Positions 1-4,309 of a DNA stretch of 6,546 nucleotides are shown piece after piece; position 1 is the stretch's first letter, and every line of letters begins with the position of its first letter. This DNA comes from DYGT01 sp964607795 (lineage in GTDB: Bacteria > Patescibacteriota > Microgenomatia > UBA8517). The notes beneath the pieces were generated by a model. The model did not search any database. It saw only the letters and a program-made list of their open reading frames with translations, and was not told the origin of the DNA. The translations under genes were made by a program, and so were the position numbers. The stretch spans positions 1 to 6,546 of the forward strand of contig CAZSLA010000032.1 in the NCBI GenBank assembly GCA_964607795.1. The letters are read 5' to 3'.

Positions 1-44
1 CTTTTATACAGCCGAGGCCCAAGGTTCAAGTCCTTGCGCGACCA
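1..44 (+). tRNA. tRNA-Ile(UAU), 3' part only
   Basis: This is the 3' part of a tRNA cut by the window edge. Positions 1-2 are the end of the 5' anticodon strand, 3-9 the loop TTTATAC with anticodon TAT (5-7), and 10-14 (AGCCG) the 3' anticodon strand. The variable loop is 15-19. The T arm is CAAGG/TTCAAGT/CCTTG (20-36), the acceptor 3' strand CGCGACC is 37-43 and the discriminator is A44. It is followed by CCC, so CCA is not encoded. The anticodon call rests on pairing CT (1-2) with AG (10-11) and on a 5-base variable loop. Shifting the loop by two bases would give TTT (Lys) but a 7-base variable loop, which fits worse. Confidence 0.75.
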
Positions 45-95
45 CCCAAACATAAGTTGAGCTTTACTGGTTTTTTTGTTTTAATATAAATACTC

Positions 96-168
96 GCTGA
101 GGTAGCCAAGTTGGTCACGGCAGGCGCCTGAAGAGCGTCGGATACAGGTTCGATTCCTGTCCTCAGCA
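96..168 (+). tRNA. tRNA-Phe(GAA)
   Basis: A complete cloverleaf. The acceptor is GCTGAGG (96-102) with CCTCAGC (161-167) and discriminator A168. The D stem is GCC/GGC (105-107, 119-121). The anticodon stem is GGCGC (123-127) with GCGTC (135-139), loop CTGAAGA, anticodon GAA at 130-132. The T arm is ACAGG/TTCGATT/CCTGT (144-160). The variable loop has only four bases. Position 37 is G rather than the usual bacterial A. CCA is not encoded (CCT follows). An A+T-rich stretch just upstream (81-90) could supply a -10 box, but no clear -35 is seen. Confidence 0.93.
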
Positions 169-544
169 CCTGGTGCTCGCAATGTATTTCTATACGTTTT
201 AAAAAGCCTCAAAGACAAACAATTACAACCGGCGTAACGTGCAATCTCTCCAAAAGACTAGTGGGGTTATTTATTTTCCCACTCCCGCGGAAAGCGAAGC
301 TCCGCAAGCGCGCGTGTTAGTGCTTAAGCTTAGGCAGGAGCGCATAGGGCAATTTACCTGCTGGCACCTACGAAGATAGGAATATGCTTTTTGAATTCAC
401 GAGGCACGTGCTTTCCGGCAGAGAAGATTTTTGGTGGCCGGATAATTGTGATACCGGTTATCAGCCTTCTTCGGATATACCCCATACTTATCCGGACGAA
501 AAAACATAGCCGTTCTAATAGAATCGTAGTATAATTGAGGCGAC
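169..544. other. 376-base stretch with no recognised gene
   Basis: No convincing coding region or known RNA was found on either strand. I looked for tmRNA, RNase P, SRP and 6S signatures and saw none. It contains small inverted repeats: GTGGG (261-265) with CCCAC (278-282), and a compact hairpin GCGG-aa-AGC-gaa-GCT-CCGC (287-305). An imperfect palindrome lies around 451-463. It ends with the -10 box of the tRNA-Gly promoter. Confidence 0.6.
530..535 (+). promoter_or_regulatory. -10 box of the tRNA-Gly transcription unit
   Basis: A perfect TATAAT lies within GTAGTATAAT (526-535). The same ten bases precede tRNA-Leu (4104-4113), and in both places exactly nine bases separate the hexamer from the next tRNA sequence. 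No good -35 hexamer is visible at 17 bases (TAGCCG, 507-512). Confidence 0.6.
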
Positions 545-593
545 GCGGCGGTAGTTCAGTGGTAAGCATAGCTTGGCCACTGAACTCGCGGCT
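545..593 (+). repeat. Duplicated 5' piece of tRNA-Gly forming a long hairpin
   Basis: Bases 545-564 are identical to the first 20 bases of the intact tRNA-Gly (599-618): acceptor strand and D arm. The copy then departs from tRNA sequence and folds back. AGTTCAGTGG (553-562) is perfectly complementary to CCACTGAACT (577-586), and AAGC (564-567) pairs with GCTT (571-574) inside. It cannot be a functional tRNA because it lacks the anticodon and T arms. It begins nine bases after the -10 box, where the tRNA itself would be expected, so it looks like the promoter-proximal remnant of a tandem duplication. Confidence 0.85.
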
Positions 594-598
594 AAAAA

Positions 599-673
599 GC
601 GGCGGTAGTTCAGTGGTAGAATGTCTCCCTTCCAAGGAGAAGGTCGTGGGTTCAAATCCCATCCGCCGCTCCA
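599..673 (+). tRNA. tRNA-Gly(UCC), CCA encoded
   Basis: A complete cloverleaf. The acceptor is GCGGCGG (599-605) with CCGCCGC (663-669), discriminator T670, followed by CCA at 671-673. The anticodon stem is TCTCC/GGAGA with loop CTTCCAA, anticodon TCC. The T arm is GTGGG/TTCAAAT/CCCAT, with one weak outer pair. It is the only tRNA here with CCA in the DNA. It is probably transcribed from the TATAAT at 530-535 with a leader containing the 545-593 hairpin. The 577-586 arm of that hairpin is also complementary to the D arm of this tRNA (607-616). Confidence 0.95.
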
Positions 674-806
674 AACCGGAATTAAATTAAACCTTTCCCA
701 ATTCTAGCCTTAAAATTACCCTATTTTCGAGTTCGAGCCAGACTATTTTTAGAAAGATCCACCAACCTTGAAAATTTAGATTTAGAAATGGGAACCAAAC
801 CTAAAA

Positions 807-2024
807 TCATTCATCCTTTTGACAAATATAGTTCAAGTAAGTTTGGTTGTTTGAAGTTGTAAACTTTTTAAAAGCTACTATTTCAAAATATTCACGCAGG
901 ATATCTTGCAACTCACGATTTGTATATAATGAAAAAAATCTCTTTATGCCTGGCTTGGTTTTACTTTCGTATATTTTTTCTCTCCTGCCTTCAACCATTC
1001 CTAAAAAAAGAAGGCCTTCTGGTTTTAACAACTCTCTAATTCTGACTATGGAGTTGTAAATCCTTTGTTTTGGAATATGGACTAACGAAGCATAAGCCCA
1101 AATTCCATCAAAGGATTCATTTCTGAAATCCAGATTTTCAATATCCATTTGACGAGCTTTAAGACCCTTCCTTTTGCACTGCTTTACCATTTCTGATGAA
1201 AGATCAACGCAAAGAGGATTTAGTCCTTTTCTCTTCAGAAACAACGCGTCCCGCCCAGGACCCGATCCTAAATCCAAAACCTTCTTCCCGGGCAATGCGC
1301 TGACGAAAGTCCTCATCTCTCTGTTTAAATGATCAGAAATAAATGTTCTATAACCTCCCACTCTTTCGTACTCCCGTGTATATCGATCATAAAACCGAAC
1401 CGTCTCTTCCTCGTGAATACCCCCACTAAATGTAGGATAAATCGCTTTGAAGTTTAAACTATCTGCTTTTCTTCTGAAAAATTCTCTTACAGATATTTTT
1501 CTTCTTTTACAAAAACTGATACATTCATCAAGATTGTTAGTTTCTATCAGTTTTTTCCTTATAGCTAAACTAGCTAATTCTCCATATACTCTATCTGCAT
1601 CTACATCATAAACAATTGCTTGAACCGTAAGCATTACGTGTCTGAAGTAACTCTCAATCTTTTCTTGGGTAGTCATTTTATTTACTCCTTTCTTGTCCGG
1701 CAGATTTACGGAATTATCAATGAACACAAAATCAATTTGTTTGTTACCTTCAACAAATCTTGGCTCGCCAAGTCCGGTCTCAACTAATTTCCAACCCGAA
1801 GGTAAAGAAATCTTTTCAGTGTCGACTGGCTTCTCAACTATAAAGTCGAAATCAAAATTTTCCTCCATCACTGGGTTGTCTAGGCTTTTTACGATACTCC
1901 TGTAGACCGCACCGCCTATCACCCAAATATTTCCACCAACAATGTTATTTTGAACTATTTTCAAGGCCTCAACGAAGTTTCTATTGTTTTTTATACCCAA
2001 CTTAAAATGTTCAGTCAGATTCAT
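807..2024 (-). CDS. Nucleotidyltransferase-methyltransferase fusion protein
   Basis: A 405-residue protein with two parts. Residues about 30-165 resemble the head domain of Pol-beta-type nucleotidyltransferases of the poly(A) polymerase/CCA-adding kind: WVIGGAV (34-40), an FDFDF carboxylate pair (D58, D60), a third acidic residue in QIDFVF (D98) and the later VQAIVYD block. The neck and body of a CCA enzyme are not evident. Residues about 205-400 form a class I SAM methyltransferase: motif I VLDLGSGPGRDAL (249-261), acidic D274 after strand 2, MDIENL (293-298) and FDGIWAYASLVHI (305-317). The substrate is unknown; small molecule, RNA or protein are all possible. The gene stands alone between tRNA genes, is visibly more A+T-rich than its neighbours and may have been acquired. 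The start has no Shine-Dalgarno; an extended -10 (TGCTAAAAT on the minus strand) ends 13 bases before the ATG. Confidence 0.85.
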   Translation of the reverse strand: MNLTEHFKLGIKNNRNFVEALKIVQNNIVGGNIWVIGGAVYRSIVKSLDNPVMEENFDFDFIVEKPVDTEKISLPSGWKLVETGLGEPRFVEGNKQIDFVFIDNSVNLPDKKGVNKMTTQEKIESYFRHVMLTVQAIVYDVDADRVYGELASLAIRKKLIETNNLDECISFCKRRKISVREFFRRKADSLNFKAIYPTFSGGIHEEETVRFYDRYTREYERVGGYRTFISDHLNREMRTFVSALPGKKVLDLGSGPGRDALFLKRKGLNPLCVDLSSEMVKQCKRKGLKARQMDIENLDFRNESFDGIWAYASLVHIPKQRIYNSIVRIRELLKPEGLLFLGMVEGRREKIYESKTKPGIKRFFSLYTNRELQDILREYFEIVAFKKFTTSNNQTYLNYICQKDE

Positions 2025-2037
2025 AGGATTTACTGAA

Positions 2038-2046
2038 ATTTTAGCA
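2038..2046 (-). promoter_or_regulatory. Extended -10 promoter of the fusion gene
   Basis: On the minus strand TGC-TAAAAT matches an extended -10 (TGn plus a 5/6 hexamer). Transcription would begin near 2031, giving a leader of about seven bases before the ATG at 2024. No clear -35 is visible. Confidence 0.4.
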
Positions 2047-2135
2047 GCTATTAAGTATAATTACCTATGCAAATACGAAGCTGGACATACCAAGGTGGTC
2101 TTTTAAAACTGAAAGTTCTAAACCTAACTCTTGCG

Positions 2136-2144
2136 TGATATACT
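2136..2144 (+). promoter_or_regulatory. Extended -10 promoter of the tRNA-Arg/tRNA-Lys unit
   Basis: TGA-TATACT fits an extended -10 with a predicted start near 2151, about 48 bases before tRNA-Arg. The -35 region (TTCTAA, 2116-2121) is poor, as is common with extended -10 promoters. A TATAAT with a CTGAAA at 17 bases also occurs upstream (2033-2061) and could be a second start. Confidence 0.4.
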
Positions 2145-2198
2145 TTGATAGGTTCGAGCTAAGTACGCCTTCCAGCTCAAAGATAAAAATAAACAAGC

Positions 2199-2270
2199 GC
2201 CCTCGTAGTTAAACGGATATAACAGGTCCCTTCTAAGGACTCGTTCGAGGTTCGATTCCTCGCGGGGGCA
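2199..2270 (+). tRNA. tRNA-Arg(UCU)
   Basis: The acceptor is GCCCTCG (2199-2205) with CGGGGGC (2263-2269), including one T-G pair; the discriminator is A2270. The anticodon stem is GGTCC/GGACT with loop CTTCTAA, anticodon TCT. The T arm is CGAGG/TTCGATT/CCTCG (2246-2262). CCG follows, so CCA is not encoded. Four bases separate it from tRNA-Lys, so the two are almost certainly one transcript. Confidence 0.93.
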
Positions 2271-2274
2271 CCGG

Positions 2275-2346
2275 GGTCCCGTAGCTCAATGGTAGAGCAT
2301 CCGGCTCTTAACCGGCAGGTTGGTGGTTCGAATCCACCCGGGATCA
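2275..2346 (+). tRNA. tRNA-Lys(CUU)
   Basis: The acceptor is GGTCCCG (2275-2281) with CGGGATC (2339-2345), including one G-T pair; the discriminator is A2346. The D stem is GCTC/GAGC. The anticodon loop is CTCTTAA (2305-2311), anticodon CTT. The T arm is GGTGG/TTCGAAT/CCACC (2322-2338). The outermost anticodon-stem pair (T2300-C2316) is a mismatch, leaving four pairs. CCA is not encoded. It decodes AAG. Confidence 0.92.
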
Positions 2347-2350
2347 CAAA

Positions 2351-2386
2351 AAGCCTGAGTAAGTATTTTGTGCTTATCCCAGGCTT
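2351..2386. terminator. Hairpin after tRNA-Lys, terminator-like
   Basis: AAGCCTG (2351-2357) pairs with CAGGCTT (2380-2386), with a second inner stem GTAAG/CTTAT. Reading plus, no T run follows, so it may act as a processing or 3' boundary hairpin for the tRNA pair. Reading minus, the stem is followed directly by five Ts (plus-strand A2347 and the bases before it), which fits an intrinsic terminator for minus-strand transcripts entering from the right, although no minus-strand gene is evident there. Confidence 0.45.
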
Positions 2387-2504
2387 GTGGTGATCACCTG
2401 CGCTGAAAAACGCGCAAGGCATCAGCCAGAGCATGATAGCTCGGACTCTCGAAACTTACGGTGTATATTTCCCCGGGCTCGTCCCGCTCAATATTTTGCC
2501 AAAG
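2387..2504. other. Intergenic stretch with nested inverted repeats
   Basis: No gene is seen. The stretch holds a perfect 10-base palindrome GGTGATCACC (2389-2398) and a hairpin CCTGCGC (2397-2403) with GCGC-a-AGG (2412-2419) around an A-rich loop. Their function is unknown. Confidence 0.5.
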
Positions 2505-2534
2505 TTGACTTGCTTGATTGATCTGTGGCATGAT
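2505..2534 (+). promoter_or_regulatory. Promoter of the lysozyme-like/methyltransferase unit
   Basis: TTGACT (2505-2510) lies 18 bases before CATGAT (2529-2534), which is preceded by TGG (2526-2528), an extended -10 arrangement. Transcription would start near 2541, leaving about nine bases before the ATG at 2550 and no room for a Shine-Dalgarno. Confidence 0.4.
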
Positions 2535-2549
2535 TTTTAATAACTATCT

Positions 2550-3167
2550 ATGGAAAAGGAAACCGGCAAAGGCCTACTATTGATCATTACGTTTTTTACC
2601 CTCACTCCGGTGGCCTTGATTACGAGCCTTTATGCTCTGTTTAATATGCCCTCAAAGCCCGCCGAGCCCCAAGTGCTCGCCGCGAGCGGCCATAATTTAT
2701 TTGAATCTCCCCAAAGTGGAGTCTCAGTTTATGCTTCGCTCCCAAGCTCCGCCCCGGTTGCGGAAACTAAGCTCGAGTTTGTGGATGCCCGCCCAATAAT
2801 TATCAAAAATTACCTCAAAAGGTACGGCTCGCCTCTGGAGCCTTATGCTAATTATCTGGTGGAAGCCGCAGACAGAAATGGACTTGATTTCAGGCTTTTG
2901 GTGGCCATTGCCCAGCAGGAATCAAACCTCTGCAAACGCATTCCACCGGACTCGCACAACTGCTGGGGCTGGGGGATCCATAGCGAAGGCTCTTTGGGTT
3001 TTTCCGACTTTGAAACATCGATCAATGCCGTGGCCACGGGTCTAAAAGAAGAATACAGAAACAAAGGGCTAATAACCGTGGAGGAGATCATGAGCAAATG
3101 GGTGCCTCATTCTCCAGAAGGGTCCTGGGCAAAGGGCGTAGGTGGCTTTATGCAGCAAATGGAGTAA
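2550..3167 (+). CDS. Membrane-anchored lysozyme-fold protein
   Basis: A 205-residue protein. A short charged N-terminus is followed by one hydrophobic segment (about 8-31), a Pro/Ser/Ala-rich linker (about 33-78) and a C-terminal lysozyme-like domain (about 95-203). Key blocks are LLVAIAQQESNLC (116-128), where E124 is in the place of the catalytic glutamate of glucosaminidases and lytic transglycosylases, and HNCWGWGIH (136-144), which resembles the NxxGxK-type block of that superfamily. C128 and C138 could form a disulfide outside the membrane. This combination is familiar from CPR genomes. The likely role is cell-wall glycan cleavage or binding; activity is inferred. No Shine-Dalgarno precedes the ATG. 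The methyltransferase gene follows after eight bases. Confidence 0.85.
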   Translation: MEKETGKGLLLIITFFTLTPVALITSLYALFNMPSKPAEPQVLAASGHNLFESPQSGVSVYASLPSSAPVAETKLEFVDARPIIIKNYLKRYGSPLEPYANYLVEAADRNGLDFRLLVAIAQQESNLCKRIPPDSHNCWGWGIHSEGSLGFSDFETSINAVATGLKEEYRNKGLITVEEIMSKWVPHSPEGSWAKGVGGFMQQME

Positions 3168-3175
3168 ACTAGGCT

Positions 3176-3961
3176 ATGGCCGCAGCTTACGATAGCTTCG
3201 ACTACGAAGGCTACTGGAAGGGCAGAGACTACGAGCATCAAAGCGAACTTTATGCCTTAAAAGAGTTTTTAGGTAAGCTCAAAAAATTGGGCACGATTGC
3301 AGATGTGGGTTGTGGCTATGGTCGCATTACCCCAAGCTACATTAACCGTGCCAAGCGCGTAATTTTCACTGATCCTTCAGCGAGCCTTCTAAAAACCCTG
3401 CGTGGGAATCTCAAACTTATTAAAAAACAGCAAAGCTTTACCGCTAAAACCAAAATCATTCAGGCAAGCATAGAAAACTTGCCCGGCAAAATCAGAAAAA
3501 ATAGCGTCGATCTGGTCGTAATGGTGCGGGTGCTTCATCACCTGAAGGAGCCTGAAAAAGCCATTCAAATTGTATGCCAATTTGTCCGCCCCGGGGAGCA
3601 CATTATTTTGGAATTTCCCAACAAGCTCCATGGCAAGGCCCTTTTAAAAAATATCATCCAGGGGAATGTCACATACCCCCTGGACATTTTCCCCAGTGAC
3701 AAACGCTCGCCCAAAAATATCAAAGACAGGACTCTGCCTTTTATGAATTATCACCCCGATAGCGTTATAAAATGCCTCAAAGACAACAGATTTGAAATAA
3801 TCTCTATCCGCTCGGTAAGCAACATCCGAAGCCCAAAAGTGAAAAAAAATCTACCCTTGGAAACGCTCATAGCCATTGAGAAAGTCCTTCAACTTCCCCT
3901 GGCCAAATTTTTTTTCGGGCCGTCAATTTTTATTCTAGCCAAAAAAAAGCAAGTAAGATAA
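3176..3961 (+). CDS. Class I SAM-dependent methyltransferase
   Basis: A 261-residue protein of the UbiE/Methyltransf_11 type. The N-terminus carries a DYEGYWKGRDYEHQSE segment (9-24), a hallmark of this CPR methyltransferase group. Motif I is IADVGCGYGR (41-50), the acidic residue after strand 2 is D66 (FTDPS), and VRVLHHL (117-123) matches the post-motif block. The C-terminal half (about 150-255) is Lys-rich and may define the substrate, which I cannot name; lipid, quinone or glycan acceptors are possible. It lies eight bases after the lysozyme-like gene, so the two are probably cotranscribed, hinting at an envelope role. GGAG at 3161-3164, 11 bases before the ATG, could serve as a weak ribosome site. 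Confidence 0.88.
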   Translation: MAAAYDSFDYEGYWKGRDYEHQSELYALKEFLGKLKKLGTIADVGCGYGRITPSYINRAKRVIFTDPSASLLKTLRGNLKLIKKQQSFTAKTKIIQASIENLPGKIRKNSVDLVVMVRVLHHLKEPEKAIQIVCQFVRPGEHIILEFPNKLHGKALLKNIIQGNVTYPLDIFPSDKRSPKNIKDRTLPFMNYHPDSVIKCLKDNRFEIISIRSVSNIRSPKVKKNLPLETLIAIEKVLQLPLAKFFFGPSIFILAKKKQVR

Positions 3962-3968
3962 ACAAAAG

Positions 3969-3997
3969 TTGACAATCCTATAAGTATTAATTATAAT
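3969..3997 (+). promoter_or_regulatory. Perfect consensus promoter of a small RNA
   Basis: TTGACA (3969-3974), a 17-base spacer and TATAAT (3992-3997): full matches to the housekeeping sigma consensus at optimal spacing. It starts eight bases after the methyltransferase stop. An inverted repeat AGTATTA-attA-TAATACT (3983-4000) covers the -10 and could be an operator. The expected start is near 4004. Confidence 0.85.
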
Positions 3998-4003
3998 ACT
4001 ACT

Positions 4004-4103
4004 TACGTTCCGAGGCAAACCTCGTTCTTACCTGGTAAGCGTTGGAATTCAGCTTAGAGCCCCGTGAGAAAGCGCTTTGCGCAACTCATGGGGTTTCTTT
4101 TTT
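4004..4103 (+). ncRNA. Candidate structured small RNA of unknown family
   Basis: A transcription unit with a perfect promoter and a strong terminator enclosing no credible ORF. Local stems are visible: CGAGG-caaa-CCTCG (4011-4024), CTTAC-ctg-GTAAG (4027-4039) and TAAGC (4036-4040) with GCTTA (4052-4056). The last two overlap, and a further CTTAC at 4002-4006 could also pair with GTAAG, so alternative folds exist. I see no signature of SRP RNA, 6S RNA, tmRNA, T-box or a riboswitch I know. It could be an independent sRNA or, if the terminator is conditional, a leader controlling read-through into tRNA-Leu 20 bases downstream. The 5' end is inferred from the promoter. Confidence 0.65.
4059..4103 (+). 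terminator. Intrinsic terminator of the small RNA
   Basis: CCCCGTGAG (4060-4068) pairs with CTCATGGGG (4085-4093) through nine pairs including one G-U. An inner GCGC-ttt-GCGC helix (4072-4082) caps it. The stem is followed by TTTCTTTTTT (4094-4103). Confidence 0.88.
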
Positions 4104-4107
4104 GTAG

Positions 4108-4113
4108 TATAAT
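4108..4113 (+). promoter_or_regulatory. -10 box of tRNA-Leu
   Basis: TATAAT lies nine bases before the tRNA, within the ten-base GTAGTATAAT also found before tRNA-Gly. No strong -35 is visible; that region overlaps the small-RNA terminator stem. Confidence 0.6.
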
Positions 4114-4122
4114 ACATTTTAA

Positions 4123-4207
4123 GCCAGGGTGGCGGAATCGGCAGACGCTTACCGTTTAGGGCGGTATGCCCATTACGGGCGTGTGGGTTCGACTCCCACC
4201 TCTGGCA
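4123..4207 (+). tRNA. tRNA-Leu(UAG)
   Basis: A class II tRNA with a long variable arm. The acceptor is GCCAGGG (4123-4129) with CTCTGGC (4200-4206), including one G-T pair; the discriminator is A4207. The anticodon stem is TACCG/CGGTA with loop TTTAGGG, anticodon TAG. The variable arm has a GCCC/GGGC stem. The T arm is GTGGG/TTCGACT/CCCAC (4183-4199). CCA is not encoded. G37 following G36 is the usual TrmD target. Its 3' end is repeated at 4262-4280. Confidence 0.95.
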
Positions 4208-4261
4208 CTCGCACGCTCGTGCCCGAGCCGTGAGTCGAGGAGTGTAAATTGTGCTGCACGG

Positions 4262-4280
4262 CGACTCCCACCTCTGGCAC
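4262..4280 (+). repeat. Exact 19-base copy of the tRNA-Leu 3' end
   Basis: These bases are identical to 4190-4208 (part of the T loop, T stem, acceptor strand and one trailing base), offset by 72. The 53 bases between the copies hold small inverted repeats (GCAC/GTGC at 4211-4222, GCCGTG/CACGGC at 4227-4262) and no gene. A 3' tRNA copy is the usual footprint of site-specific integration, but the spacing is far too short for an element, so it is a scar or micro-duplication. The repeat end lies where the -35 of the next gene's promoter would be. Confidence 0.85.
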
Positions 4281-4294
4281 AAGCCCTCCAAAAC

Positions 4295-4303
4295 TGCTAT
4301 ACA
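4295..4303 (+). promoter_or_regulatory. Extended -10 promoter of the DUF192 gene
   Basis: TGC-TATACA is a good extended -10. The hexamer ends six bases before the ATG, so transcription should begin at or next to the start codon, predicting a leaderless mRNA. CTGGCA (4274-4279), inside the tRNA-Leu repeat, could serve as a partial -35 at 18 bases. Confidence 0.5.
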
Positions 4304-4309
4304 TAAATA

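Noticed and set aside
354..674. 106-codon minus-strand ORF across tRNA-Gly
   Set aside because: Its GFEPTT...TELPP sequence is the classic antisense translation of a tRNA gene; there is no start signal.
847..1905. Two 70-codon plus-strand ORFs within the fusion gene
   Set aside because: They are shadows of a long minus-strand gene with recognisable domains.
807..2024. The fusion protein as the CCA-adding enzyme for the CCA-less tRNAs
   Set aside because: The head domain is similar, but no neck or body region is visible and a methyltransferase occupies the C-terminus; location among tRNAs alone is not evidence.
2177..2434. 85-codon minus-strand ORF across tRNA-Arg/tRNA-Lys
   Set aside because: It is the antisense of two clear tRNA cloverleafs, with no independent coding evidence.
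4190..4280. An integrated mobile element with attL/attR at tRNA-Leu
   Set aside because: Only 53 bases separate the copies and there is no integrase in the window.
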